Source: Ariolimax columbianus
Taxonomy: Eukaryota > Mollusca > Gastropoda > Stylommatophora > Arionidae
DNA length: 64,000 bases
Direction of reading: 5' to 3'
Assembly: GCA_036924085.1 (NCBI GenBank)
Contig: JAVGWX010000005.1
Location: 78,280,047 to 78,344,046 of the forward strand
Below, in pieces: positions 44,610 to 57,259 of this stretch; position 1 is the stretch's first letter; every line of letters starts with the position of its first letter. The notes beneath the pieces were generated by a model, which saw only the letters and a program-made list of their open reading frames with translations, did no database searches and was not told the DNA's origin. The translations under genes and the position numbers were made by a program.

Positions 44610-45875
44610 ACCATTCCCATTAAAATTGTATGTTTACCTTTGAGGTTAAATCCTAAACATTTTCAATATATGTAATTTCTATTTGTTCATTGCTTGGGCC
44701 ATTTAATTGACTTCATACTAATGAACCAGTTTATAAATTGTACAATGGGGAGAATGATAGCTAACGGTGTTTTTTCAGCAAATGTGAGTACTTACCCAAA
44801 AAAATAAACAAGACTACTGTACAAAGAAAATATTAAACTCTTCGATGCTCAGAACATACAATACGCAACTGATCTAACACGCCCATAAGAGATGAAGGAC
44901 AAAGATAGAAAAGGAAAACGTTTGCTAACTGGAGAACTGCACACAAAAAAGGAAGTTTCTTTTTAGTCTACCACAAAAAAATCTCTTATGCTTGCCCACA
45001 AGTGATAACTTCAAATTTAATCTGAACAAGCAATTCTAAAATAACATTACAAGTGTAGCTCCAATGAAATTGTTGAGCAGTGCTAAATATAATTTTTATA
45101 TTTAATGTATTAGTGTGCAATTCCAGTATATCAATGTGTCAACTTCATGGATTTCCACCCAAATCATGTATCAGACTTTAAGTTATATAGTCTATAGACA
45201 AAGCTTGACATGTCTTCATTGGGGTTTTAAAAATAAATTGTCAAACCTTGCAATTGTTATATACCACTTTTTATATACCGCATAATTTTATTCACATTTT
45301 CTACTGTTTGTTTTGGCCAGTATTATTATTTTATATCAGTTTTCTGCCTACATTAACATTCAGTAATAAAAAATGCTATTATTTTTTTAATGTGTACCAT
45401 TAATTATAATTTCTCTATACGGTAACATTATTTCTGACGTTCCACATTTTCAAGAGCATCCAAATTGTTGTTGTTTTCTAATGTGTGCCTATATCCAATC
45501 ATTCTAAACATGTATTTATTGATTGCTTTCTTTACATCTTTCAGCTTTCTTATCTCCAGATAGTTTTGTTCACAAATTCTTTACTGACAATTTTAATTTA
45601 GCTGTTCATTGATATTAATGTTTAACTTCAACAATATAATTTCTGGTCATAAATGTAGCAACATTTGCAGTTTGTGTTCTTTAATTTCTGTCTTCAAGCT
45701 GAATTGAATATGAATTACCATGACTTGTGCCGGTGGGCAAGTTTCACTCTGACAATCTAATTTGTTCTTGATCACAAAATCAATACAATTCCAACTTATT
45801 AGCAGCGTGTTATTTCCATAGACACTAGCTGTCCTTAGATTATTTCTCAGTTATCTCTTATAACAGATCAGCTAG
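44610..45875. other. AT-rich non-coding stretch
   Basis: Very AT-rich; neither repeats nor genes recognised. Confidence 0.5.
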
Positions 45876-45879
45876 GTAA

Positions 45880-46880
45880 AACACTGCCAACCCTGGGGCC
45901 ACTGAGATCTTGAACACCGTGACAGCCTTCAGAACTATGCTAGTCTAGTTTACTTCTAGCTGGTTTTAAAGAGCTAGATAGTTCTGCGCAGGTCCCTAGG
46001 CGGCTAAAAATGGTGGTCCTCTGAGATCAGGGGTTTTATAGATAAACACACTTTAAAGCAGGATGGGCCTTTAGAGTAAAAAGCTTGCACATTTGCCAGT
46101 CGTGAAAGTCTAAAGGACGCCACTGAGATGATAATGTAAGTTCTGAATGCAAAATGCGTTATATAAAATAAAATCCTGGAATGTCAGGACTGAACAAGGG
46201 GAGCACATTACAAACCGATAGCATTAATTGAAAACTTCAATTAACATATTGTGAATAAGAGAGTAAATGAACGGTAAGGCTAAAGACAGCAATTTTTGTT
46301 GTTGCATTCGCCTTATTTCTCTATTCCCCAAGGCGGTGTGTTGCACTGTGGTTTTTATTTTGTGCCTGTCGGCCCAGTGCATCCGACTTCAGCATGCATT
46401 TTATGTAAGGGTCTGCTTCCTCCTGCATTATCTAAGGGTTTGTTACCCGGTGGTAATGGCCGGTGCTGTGATGGCGACCGAACCCAGCACCTTCTGTTTG
46501 TGAGCCCTGTCACTTAACCACTAGGCCATGCCGTCCCCTCAGACAGCAAATTGACTTCACTATAATATAATTTTATGTACCAACAAATGAAAGAAATGAA
46601 TAGGTAAAGGGTGAATTTTATAAGCAGCTGCAAAAAAACAAAACAATTATGATCTTGTAGCGGCAGACCTCAACGCAAAGGTAGGAAAGGCAGATAGGTA
46701 AGTAGATCACTAAACGAAAATGGTGACCAGCTGTACCTCAAACAATTTAGTCATTGCAAGAACACTATCTCCACACAAACTACATGGGATTCACCAAATG
46801 GCTGCGACAGAAACCAGATACCCTACAAATTGTGGCAGATGGAGACATTCCCTACAAATTGTGAAAGTTAAGACTAGAAT
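45880..46880 (+). mobile_element. LINE 5' region and endonuclease domain, interrupted by SINE A
   Basis: From about 45880 the sequence resembles the leader of the RTE-like elements (CACTGCCAACCCTGGGGCCA, then GCGCAGGTCCCTAGGCGGC). NKILECQD (a decayed WNVRT) follows near 46170. Beyond the SINE, ADLNAKVGKADR-like and NNLVIARTLSPHK and GRWRHSLQIVKVK resemble the GDFNAKVG...NNLVIGGT...DVKVKRGAD blocks of APE-type endonucleases. Frames are broken. Confidence 0.65.
46293..46540 (-). mobile_element. SINE family A, full length (248 bp), 9-bp TSD
   Basis: AGACAGCAA flanks it at 46284-46292 and 46541-46549. On the minus strand the head GGGGACGGCATGGCCTAGTG contains an A box (TGGCCTAGTGG), and GGTTCGGTCGCC some 45 bp later is a slightly altered B box. 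A body with TCGGATGCACTGGGCCGACA and a tail CGCCTTGGGGAATAGAGAA, ATAAGGCGAATGC and A-rich end follow. Best reference copy of the family. It is inserted in a LINE endonuclease region. Confidence 0.92.
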
Positions 46881-46899
46881 TAGAGAAAAAAAAAAGCAT

Positions 46900-47560
46900 T
46901 GCTGTCCATCCTTATTGACGTGTCATTGGTCAGATCAACAAAAACTGTGTACATGGCACAAATCTGTTCTTGACATTTTTCTTGCAGTTGACGTGCTGCA
47001 TATACCATGTCAACTGTCCTACAACCCGCATGAAAACTACACTGAGGGAGTAATGGTGACCATTTAGGTGGCTGAGCAGGACGTTGGCAAGAATTTTGCC
47101 TGCTATTGCCGCAGGCTTTGATGAATGCCCTTTTGCTTGTATAGGTGAACATTTGTGGCATCCACTTCCTGTGCAACTGTCTCGGTTTCCCAAATACAAC
47201 GAAAGAGTGTAGTCTGTTCCCGATGAAGCCCATGTACCCCTACTTGGAAAATCTCTGCCGGGATGGAAACAGAACCGGTAGCCATGCCTCAGGACATCGA
47301 GCTGATAGCCACCCCGACCTCTGCCTCAGTGGGCACAAGGTCAATCCACTGGTTAACAGTAGCCTGTGCGCTGATGATGAATGGACAGTTAATAGCGGCA
47401 AAATGATTCGCCAGCATTCCAAAATCTTAGCTTTGTCGGTCAGCAGCGATATGCCGTCAGCACTAAAAACAGGAGATGAGTGATTGGACATAGACAACCT
47501 TCAGTGCACAATAAAATTGTCTCGAGTCATTGGCATTAGCATCCCTAATGACAAGCAGCA
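46900..47560 (-). mobile_element. RTE-like LINE fragment
   Basis: The minus strand reads SPVFSADGISLLTDKAKILE (47480), VHLYKQKGIHQSLRQ (47150), AAIAGKILANVLLSHLNGHH and TVDMVYAARQLQEKCQEQIC, parallel to the 25.4-28.2 kb element. This copy retains the linker and early RT only, with frameshifts. Confidence 0.8.
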
Positions 47561-47660
47561 GAATTGCCAAGAAACGTTGAGACGCTCAATAAAAATCGAC
47601 ATGAGCTAGGAATTCATCAGGCCATATACCAAAATGTAAACACAGACATTGATCAAAGTA

Positions 47661-47870
47661 AGAAATTATCATGATATCAAAGCTTTGAGGCACGGAAATA
47701 GTAACAGAATAGTGGAAATATTTTAACCACTTGTTACACAAATCTGACAAAGAAAACTAAGAAATTATCATGATATCAAAGCTTTGAGGCACGGAAATAG
47801 TAACAAAATAGTGGAAATATTTTAACCACTTGTTACACAAATCTGACAAAGAAAACTAAGAAATTATTGT
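47661..47870 (+). repeat. 99-bp tandem duplication, 2.1 copies
   Basis: AGAAATTATCATGATATCAA begins at 47661 and again at 47760; the third start at 47859 diverges after about 10 bp. The two full copies differ at one base (CAGAATAG vs CAAAATAG), so the duplication is recent. Confidence 0.93.
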
Positions 47871-48975
47871 CAAATTGCCACTAATAAAAGTGCCCTTGGT
47901 GATAACTGATACTATTATCAAAACCACCAATATATGTACCAAGGAACCATAGATGCTTTAATGTCGCTTACTGATTTCCAGTCATTGATCATGGATCTGA
48001 ATAGAAAACAGGCTGACAGTGAACCCAACAACTGTTCATTGAACTGGTGATGTGTACACTCAATGTGGGTGAAGAAAAATAACACATACACAATGATCCC
48101 ATATAATGTCCTGAGCATAGATTAGCCTTAATTTTAGTTATTTGTTTAACTTACATACCTTTTACAATGTGTGCCATTCAACCCTTCCAAAATTCAGTGC
48201 GTGTATGCCATGTTGCCACTTGGTCATAAATGAACATCAAGGCATCACTTGTCACCTCACAGATGTTTTCTGATTTCAAACTTCAATATCTAATACTGAA
48301 AATGTGATGTATCACAAACCTGAGACCCAACACAAAAACTACACAGAAAACAAAACATTCTGATAGTGGGAAAAAAATGTAAAACCTGGAACTTTATACA
48401 TTCAGCGCAGATCACTTGGCAAATTTGAGTAATAAGAGCAGCAATTGACAAACTGAACGCAAATTAAAGTATTGTGCAAGCTGTAATAAACAAGGAATTA
48501 ATTGAAATATGTGAGCTGTATTAGAAGCCATCTCTGAAGATGGAAGCAACGAAAATATCAATGTCATCTTGTTTAGGAATGTTAATAATAAAATACTTGA
48601 GCGCAGCATGGGAGAGGAACAGACATCCCTCATTTTGTATGTGCACACTTTCATATTCCATAGAAAACCTAGTTAATATGTGTTACATTAGACAACCTAA
48701 TAATTTGTATGGCCTATATAGCTAGCTCATGTAAAAAAAAAAAATTATATCATAACAATCAGATCACAGAAGAAGTCAATCGAGAATATAGACCCCCATT
48801 TAACACAACAATGGACCAACATGGAAGAAAAGTACCTCAATTTAGATTATCCATATGTGTATCACCCTTTCCAGCATATAGGCGTCGAAATCGGCCAAAA
48901 ATTTTGCCTGCTACAACCAGAACCAACTACTAAAACATACATTTTTTGATTTGATTTGTGGGATTTCCTTTTTTT
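47871..48975. other. No recognisable feature
   Basis: AT-rich; short frames on both strands, none convincing. Confidence 0.45.
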
Positions 48976-49059
48976 AAAAATGGCTCTACATGACTGTAAC
49001 GTCCACGCATGTCTAAATAACTATAAGGTTATTTTCTATAGTATGAGATTTGCAATAGT

Positions 49060-49330
49060 TTTGATGTTCAAAAGTTGAACCATATATCGCGAGGAAAGTT
49101 GTCCGTACAGATCAGAGAAATTATTTATTATTTCATCAGTCCAATGATCACACATCTGGATTACTCGATATTCAATACACGCTTGATTCAGACTTTGACT
49201 GGGGCACATAATACTGTGAAAGATATGTGAAATACGCAAAGTGGTAAGTCCCACAATTTCCTGCTAATATATTATCTTTTTATGAATACTTCATATTAGT
49301 TTTAAAATGCTCAACAACTCATGGTAATAC
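49060..49330 (+). mobile_element. Family D repeat, internal part
   Basis: TCAGTCCAATGATCACACAT, CTGGATTACTCG and GATTCAGACTTTGACTGGGG match family D. Termini not recognised. Confidence 0.65.
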
Positions 49331-49589
49331 AGATTTGGAAAGTTTGAGAGCAAGCAACATTGTTAAAAAATACTGGACTGTTATGAGATTTCATAATTTG
49401 TGTCAAAATGGAAGCCAAGCCACATAATTGAAATATAATCTATATATATATGCTCAGGTGTGCATCAGCAATGAGGAATAAACACTATAAATGGTAGATT
49501 TCTTCTGACAGTCTTATGGGTCAATATAGATATATAACAAACCATTATAGCAAACAGACCAGATTACAGGGACTTTTATGACAAAGTAT

Positions 49590-50560
49590 GGAATACATAG
49601 TACAATTATCTGAATCAAGAAAAAACATTTGATAGGGTAGACAGGACTGGACTGAACTTTGGAAGATACTGAAATATTATGGTATATAAGGCTAGCTTCT
49701 TGATAATGTGAAAGCACTGTATCGTTTGAGTATAAATATCATCAGAATGACTGATCATGTCACAGATACTTTTGAAATCACTACTGGTGTGGGACAGGAG
49801 TGTGTGCTTTTTCCTCTGCTGTTTAATATCTATACGTACAAAATCGCATCAGAGACCAGTCAACTTGAGACATTTGAAGCAGAACGGAACTCAATACACG
49901 AATTACTCTTTGTAGATGATTAGTGTTTGCTGTACTGTGAAAATAAACTTAAAAATCAACGACTACCTGTGCTAAATATAATATGCGAATTAACGAGAAA
50001 AAAACAAACTATGAGGAATACCTGGGCCACTCAACATAAGTGTAAATGATATTCCTCTTCAACATTCCCATGAGTTGAAGTATTTGGGCAGAATTTTTTC
50101 GGCAGATGGCAGGACTTGAAAGAAAGGAATTCAAGACTAGGTTGCCAGAAAGCATCTGCAGTGACTTAGATGTCACCACTGCTTACCCACCCAAACATTA
50201 GTTTGGCAACAGCTGATAAACAGTATATTTATTATGCCATGCTACCAGTGCCAAACATGGTCTCTGGCCATGGCACATGAGAGCAGAATTTTGACTTGTG
50301 AAAAGTGGTTTTGGAGAAGCATGCTGAACGACTATGTCTTGTGCAGAATAACATTTCCAGGTAAAAAATACATTGGTTTGGTCATCTCGTGAGAATGCAC
50401 TCATCAACTTCCACTAATGGCTTGCAACGCTGGTAAGTCTGGCTACGGTAGCGGCTGCAAGGCAGATGGATAGATTATGCAGACACGTGCTTATATTAAC
50501 CGATGCAATGCACTTTGCGCAGGATAGGTGACTTAAGCTCCCCATGTCACTTAACAGCAT
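49590..50560 (+). mobile_element. Decayed LINE RT and tail
   Basis: The plus strand reads FDRVDR, then LLFNIYTYKIASETSQLETF and HELLFVDD (catalytic box F-V-D-D) at 49820-49920, ELKYLGRIFSADGRT near 50080 and a VISxECTHQLP/CKADG tail. Two short frames survive. Confidence 0.7.
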
Positions 50561-51195
50561 AAAGGGGAAAGAAAACTGATTAACTATTTGAATGAGGTCA
50601 GAATAATAAGAGGTGAAATCCTAGAAAATTCTTGGCATGATAAGTAAAAAAATTAATTATATATCAGTTGACACAAGACTTAGAAATGCAGTCATTGCCC
50701 TTTGTAATCTACAAGAAGAGAGCAAAACTGAAGATAAAGTTATAAAGTTAACATTAAATATAATCAAACAATATCTTCACTTTGAACGCCAAGTTTCCTA
50801 CTGCAATGCAGATACTAAAAAAAAATTGTAAATCAGGTACACTAATAGTGGTAAGTATTGAAAAACTAAATCCAATTATAACTATTGGAACAAAAAAATA
50901 TCACATAAAAAAGAAACGTTCAGCTGAAGAGATTTCATCACAATCAGATAGAGAAGACAAAATAAACAATGCACAGAACGAGAAATCAGTGCAATACAGC
51001 AATGTGAGAACTGGTCAAACTAATAATTGAACATCAATACTCTTTTCAGTCTATTTGGTTGGATTCTGTGGCATACAAAAAATCAAATACTGTCTGATTT
51101 TCATTCAGTATTGATGGTTTAACATTTAGTTTTGTGACTACTACATATTTAGACCGGCTGATCTATCCGGCGCTTTCATTTAATGTAGTTATTTC
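50561..51195. other. No recognisable feature
   Basis: A plus frame at 50637-50831 overlaps another at 50782-51030; both are Lys/Asn-rich and lack a family signature. Confidence 0.4.
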
Positions 51196-51199
51196 CGGA

Positions 51200-51480
51200 G
51201 GGTATAAATGTGGTGAAATTATGCACGATGGAAATTGGAGATATATTATTTGATCAGTCCATTGGGATAATTGACTGTGGTAATGTTATTAATAATGCAG
51301 ATATACAGTTCACATGGTGAGTACCAAGTACAAAATTATGTTGTACTTTCCCATCCACATTAATTACATCTAACACTTCATACTGATTTATTAGATTTTA
51401 TATATAGAGTTGTGACACCTGTCTCAGACAGTAAGAAACCATTTTCCCCCAAAATTCACAGGAATGTCAATAACTAAAAT
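51200..51480 (+). mobile_element. Family D repeat, degenerate
   Basis: TTTGATCAGTCCATTGGGAT and CCATCCACATTAATTACATC, with CACTTCATACTGATTTATTA, are diverged matches to family D. Confidence 0.45.
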
Positions 51481-51566
51481 TGATCTCAATACTGGATTTC
51501 ATGATACAAATCACTAGCCAACATTTAGCTGTCCAAATCGGCTGACTAAATAGTGCAATTTACTGA

Positions 51567-51620
51567 CTGAAAGGGACAGCATGAGCTAATGGTTAAGTAA
51601 CACGGCTCACGACTAACTAA
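51567..51620 (+). mobile_element. SINE family A head fragment
   Basis: GGGACAGCATGAGCTAATGG then TTAAGTAACACGGCTCACGA is the tRNA-like head of SINE A (A box region) without the body. Confidence 0.6.
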
Positions 51621-52825
51621 TTATTTAGAGATACCTCATTTACAACTAATTCCCATTCACTGCACTTCTATCTGGTTTATGCCCAAAAATCAATTGACAC
51701 TATCTCTTGTTGAAATTGTAAAGTTATATCTCTTATGTCGATGAAGTCTTTACTTCAATCCAAATAGAGAACTTAGTATTTGACCAAGATGATCATAATA
51801 TGTGAGAGTTAAAATTAAACATTAAATACAAGTTACATTTTGCTAAAGTGGTAATGATATAGATGAGATAATTTGAAGTAATGAGAAAAATTAATAAAAT
51901 TACAACAACAAAAAATCACAGGTAGACATGGTACTAAACCTATATATTTTTTTTTTTAAATAATGGTGATGGGAGAACACAAGATTACAATAGAAGCCAT
52001 TCATCACATGAATTTAAAAAAAAAAAAAATAAGACAGTGAAACAATAAGAGAAAAGAACATAATCACATAAAATGCAGAACACTTAGAATATACACGTAA
52101 TAAAAGCAAGAAACACAGTCTTATGTACAACTAGAAAAGAAGAACAGAATCATACAATATGCAGAACAGTTTTAGAAAATACACCCAATATAAGCAGGAA
52201 AAATACAGTCTTATTGCTTTATGGATATGATTCTTTGGAAATAAGCAAATAGAAGAACCATTTTCTACAGTATTAATATAGGTACTGAAGACTACAAGAA
52301 AACTATTAAAAGGAACACTGACAACTATAAGCTTGCAAAACTCAGATGGCAGCCAAGAGAAAAGGGGAAAGATTCAGGACATGATCATGACTAACAAGAT
52401 AACTGGGAAATATAGAACATATGAATGGCTTAAATGTTCAAATTGAGAAGCATATGGTGCTCATGATGACAAACAGAGAGCCCTATATAAAACAGATATA
52501 AATATATATTCATGTATGAAGACCAGATACTTCAGCCATAAGAATGCATTGTGCAATTGACTTACATAATCTGGACATTTTCCCACACTGGAAGTGCAAA
52601 ATGTAAAAGCAAAGGTAGTCCCATAGCAGACTGTTGGGACTTCACTGTACTAGACCACAGCTTTCTCATGATGTAGGGTAGCTAGTTCCCAGTAGCCGGG
52701 ACAGTAAGCCAGGTACTCATTTACACATGTGTCACCAAAGCACGCCAGCAACATGACATGAGTTGTCCCTTAATGTTGATATGAGATGAGTGTTCTACCA
52801 CTGTGCTAATCAGTGCAAGATGACA
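51621..52825. other. AT-rich non-coding stretch
   Basis: Nothing recognised; several A- and T-runs. GAACAGAATCATACAATATGC at 52142 partly repeats 52057-52085, a weak local duplication. Confidence 0.45.
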
Positions 52826-52888
52826 GAACTTGCAAAGCCCTGTTCAGAACTTTGTAGCAGGAGATTGAGAACGAACACAGAAGAAGTA
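52826..52888 (+). mobile_element. SINE family B, tail fragment
   Basis: GCAAAGCCCTGTTCAGAACT then GGAGATTGAGAACGAACACA and GAAGAAG: the 3' 60 bp of family B. Confidence 0.75.
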
Positions 52889-53785
52889 TAAACGAATACA
52901 TAAATGGATAATAGATATCAAGTTCTGGTGTGTTGCAATGCAGAAGTAAAAAACAGAGTGCCTCGAGAAAATAGGATTTTCTGTGAAACATATATTTATC
53001 AATGGAAATAACAAAATTGGTTTTGCATGTAGCAGAAACCTCAAACAATCATAAATAAAGAAGAAAACCACAAAGATATTTTAAGAATCTAAGAAATCCC
53101 ACTGACATAATATAACTAAAAATGATTTCTTGACAGAAACCAAATGTCCATAGGAAATCCTTCCCTTAAGCATACTTTGCAATATTTGGAAATGATACAA
53201 AAATATTGTGTTAACTGGCAAAAGTCAGTGCCGGTATTTCTTACAAACCTAAAAAAAGAAGATATGCTAAAATATGATACAGATTTTTGCAACACTAAAT
53301 AGAGAGAACGACGACAGATTTGCTTTCATAGCATTCTTCACAGAGAATAATATTAGCCTTTAATGTCAATGTAAAGTCGCGCCATTAACAAGTGTCTTCG
53401 TCACATAATTTGTGTTTGATGGTCAGAGGTAATGACAAAAATATATCCATGTACAAGCATCAGCCAATGCAGCAAGAAATTTAGAAAATGTATCCTTAAC
53501 TACAACTACACAGATTTAATACAGATGAAGATCATGTTTAAGACAACACAAGAGAACGTCATTTCTTATCTGTACGGCACATGTAAGGTAAATATAGAAG
53601 TGAACCATGAACAACCAACAAGAAAATCTAAGATGTTTTATGAATGCCAATTAGAAAACTAATACATTGCACATGTTTTAAGAAAAAGAAAGTTACGTGA
53701 TAAATTACAGTTCTTCACAATCAGAATATGTGAATCCTATATTTATGCTCAGGCAGTGTAGTGAAAAGCCATAGAATACAATAAG
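52889..53785. other. No recognisable feature
   Basis: AT-rich; no family resemblance in the frames present. Confidence 0.45.
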
Positions 53786-53789
53786 AAAC

Positions 53790-54130
53790 TCCATGTGGCC
53801 TTCATTGGTCAGGAAAAGACATTTGACAGGGTAAACAGATATAAGTTATGAGAGGTACTGGAGGAATATCGTGTGTATAGTAAATTACTGAATGCCATTC
53901 GTGCCTTGTACATAAACAATGAAAGTGTAGCACGAACAAATGCCAGTATGACAAAGTGGTTTCCAGTGCTCAGTAGTGTACGACAGAGGTGTGCTCTTTT
54001 CACCATTTGTATTCGTAATTTATATGGATAAAATGACACAGTTGGCCAACCCACATGAGGAGTGTCTAGACAAACTGTTATTTGCTGATGATCAGGTCCA
54101 TCTTTTATAAAAACTGTTACCTACAATGTC
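53790..54130 (+). mobile_element. LINE RT palm fragment
   Basis: The plus strand reads AFIGQEKTFDRVNRYKL, then EYRVYSKLLNAIRALYINNE, a VRQRC...LF block and DKLLFADDQVHLL with an intact FADD at about 54080. One stop and a shift near 53850-54000. Confidence 0.8.
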
Positions 54131-54642
54131 ACCAAACCTAGTTATTGCATACATTGACGTCCAAAAATATATATATCTCCCTCAAAATAAGTTTTTGCTC
54201 AGAGACCAGTGCCCCATATTTGTCAGATATGCAAGTGGTGGCTAAAGAATGGAACTGAATTCATGGAAAATATACAACTAAAATGAAGGAAGAGAAAAAA
54301 AAAAAAAAAGAGAATTAACATAGCAGGCTAGAAATCAGTAACATACAAAGAACTCTAGATGTCACCCTAATTTATAATTTCCCACTATGAGAAGATTGAT
54401 GAAAAATTGGAGAAGCACATTAGCACACAACAATATGGAGGTTTAAAATAAAACTCATACTACTCAAGGAAGAAACAATAGTAACATATTGATAAGGACA
54501 ACAGATCTGACCCATAGTAAAAACAAGCCAATGCATATTATTCAGCCACCCCATATTTGTAAGACAGCAATACACGAAACTGCAATTCAGACCTATTAAC
54601 ACCTTACAGAACTGTCCAGTCCATAATGACCTACACTACAAG
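54131..54642. other. No recognisable feature
   Basis: AT-rich, with an A16 run at 54295-54309. Confidence 0.45.
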
Positions 54643-55260
54643 TTAACCATCTACAGCTTGTATTGCCCAGCACTAACCCACAGAAAACCTATAAATGGCC
54701 GCTCAGCATGGTCAAAATAAACATCTGAAACATGCAATAGTGCTTTCTGTTTAGTTTAGTTTGAATTTCAAATATTTTTTAAACTGCTTAACCACACAGT
54801 TATTTCCTGCAGGTTGCCATTAGTGTGTGTTATAAACTTTTGAAACTCTACACATTTATTTAGACAAAAGTTGGGCTACAAGTAGAAATGATTATGATTG
54901 ATTATTTGATCAGTCCAATGATCACACATCTGGATTACTTGTGGATATTCAACACACGCCCGATTCAGACTTTGACTTGTACACATAATACGAAAGGTAG
55001 GCGTATAGGAATTGACAGATACATTGACGAAACACAACTATAAGGATGAGGGGGAAAAAAATGGTATCTGCAAACTTCCACATTAATGTCATTTTAACAC
55101 TTTACACTAATATGTCATCTTTATTATGAAAACTTCATGTCACCGATAGTTTCATTATGATGTTTAGATTGTAATGGTACCTCAATTTGTTCAATAATAA
55201 TTAAGTGTATTTTGAATAAAACTTTGAGGCAAACAAAGACAATCGAAAAAATTAGCCCGG
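54643..55260 (+). mobile_element. Family D repeat (piggyBac-like MITE candidate)
   Basis: TTAACCATCTACAGCTTGTA at the 5' end (TTAA 54643-54646), AAATGGCCGCTCAGCATGG, then the core TTTGATCAGTCCAATGATCA and GATTCAGACTTTGACTTGTA, and GAAAAAATTAGCC near the 3' side. No clear 3' terminal repeat. Confidence 0.65.
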
Positions 55261-55994
55261 GCTGGCAAGACTTATTCATATTGACTATTACTAATGAAAT
55301 AGCGAATTCAACATGTCTTGGAAAGAAGACTGAATTTATAACACACTTGATTTATTTAATCTGCCGGAGCACAATGTGATCGGTAAAGGGGACCAAAAAA
55401 AAAGTTGCAGATGCATTTAAAAGTGGATTTTTTTTAAATGTACGTCAATGTTAGGACTGTATGTTCATGGAAACTATGCTAATTGTGTTTTTAATTTCAG
55501 GACATTTTCTGGTTAACGCAATAGTTACGTTAGATACACTATTGTGACTTTTAGCATTGTAACTATATAGATATTTAAAAAATTGCCCCACATATGAATT
55601 ATGTTGGAAATAAAAATAATGAGGGAATAATGGGAATTCATTACCAAGAAGCATAGTAAGGTACATAAAAGAACTGGCAAAAAACAAAACTAAACATGAA
55701 GAGATCCTGTTTATAAATGGACTATTGTGTTCTGTTCAGTTGCAACAGCGATAATGCCATTTAACATTGTATTCAGACAATTGTAGGACAACTCTCTTCA
55801 GTTTAGTGGTGCCACACTCGCCCGGCTGGAATTCACCCATTTTACAATCGCGTTGGTCGTCGTATTGTATTGATTAGGGGGACAAAATTATAACAGAACA
55901 TCCAGAATACACGAAGCTGCCGTTTTTTCAAATCGGCATGCGATTCTATTGTTTTTTTCCTTCAATTTTTGGCTTTTAAAATTATGGTTCTTTA

Positions 55995-56401
55995 CTACAG
56001 AAATGATTTTAACATTTGATCAATTCAATGATCGAGCATCTGGATTACTTATGGTTATTCAACGCATGCCCTATTCAGACTAACTGGGACACATAATACA
56101 AAAGGTCAGTGTAAAGGTATTGACGGATAAATCAACGAAAGATAATGCAGTAGGTACAAAAAAAAGTTTCCAATTTCCATTTTAATGTCATTAAACGGTT
56201 CATACTAATATGTAATCTTTATTATTAATACTTAATTCCAGAGATAGCTTTATTTTGTGCTTTGCAATGTTGAGATCGTAATTTTAGCTCAATTTATTCA
56301 ATATTTACTCATTTCATTGTGAATAAAACTTTGGTGCACGGAATACCAACATTTTAGTCTTGATGGAAAGACACTAATCGACATGGACTGAAAAGGGTTA
56401 A
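55995..56401 (+). mobile_element. Family D repeat with 3' terminal repeat
   Basis: The core TTTGATCAATTCAATGATCG, GCATCTGGATTACTTATGG and CAGACTAACTGGGACACATA is followed by the end CTGAAAAGGGTTAA (56388-56401). This is the reverse complement of the TTAACCCTTTWCAG start inferred from other copies. Confidence 0.7.
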
Positions 56402-56559
56402 AATAAAAGGGTGGAAATATCTATTATTGTATCAGATTCAGACTTTTCAAAATAGTAGTTACAGAGAAACATTTTTGAAATATGACGATGAATTGACAAG
56501 CAAGTGGGAGAACATAAATAGATAAAAAGACAAGTACGGTTGTGTTTTATCTCCTGACC

Positions 56560-57094
56560 TAATCTCTCTTTACACCAAGTTTATCTCTGTACAGCGACAG
56601 ACACACAGACAATGCCAGGAATATCAGTTGGCGGACAGAATAAAAACAATCAATCTACTATATACTGATATTGTATTGATATCACAGAATGAAACCAACG
56701 CAGGAAATGGTAGTTCATGAAAGTGAAAAAAAAGATTTAAATAAAAAGGAATCGGAGGTGATGGTCGTAACTAAAAAAAAACTAGGACTATCCAAAATGC
56801 TGCGTCAAAGCGAAGGGGATCGAATTGAGACAAGTTTACACGTTTAAATACCTGGGCACATACAAACATCTGATGGAAGATTAGGAAATAAAATTTAGAA
56901 ATACCCAAGTAAAATAGGTCTTCTAGATGATAAGGGAATCTTGTGCAACAAAACCTTGTTGCTGGAACTGGGAAAGAGTCAAGTACTGACATACGGCAGT
57001 GAATCATGAACAATCAGCAAACGCGCTTAGATCTTTGGAAGCAAGGAAGATGTGGTTTTTCAAAAGAAATGCCTTGGACTGCAAGGAAGATGAC
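56560..57094 (+). mobile_element. LINE RT C-terminal region
   Basis: The plus strand reads LSPDLISLYTKFISV, then NLLYTDIVLISQNE (catalytic YxDD as YTDI), FTRLNTWAHT and, before the SINE, QVLTYGSES/ISKRV and RSLEARKMWFF in shifted frames. Interrupted 3' by a family-B SINE. Confidence 0.7.
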
Positions 57095-57247
57095 TTCTGC
57101 GCTCATTCTCAATCTCCCACTACGAAGCCCGAACAGGGCTTTGCAAGCAGCAGGATGTAGTCTGGAAAATGGAATGTGTTGTGTCGCTAGTTTACAGCTT
57201 GACTGTGATATTTGCACCTTTCAGTCTGACACATCCGTCTTCAGCAG
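57095..57247 (-). mobile_element. SINE family B, short form
   Basis: Antisense: CTCATTCTCAATCTCCCACT...ACACATCCGTCTTCAGCAG. It lies between a LINE RT tail and an RNase H remnant; a TSD is unclear. Confidence 0.8.
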
Positions 57248-57259
57248 AACAAAGAAGAC

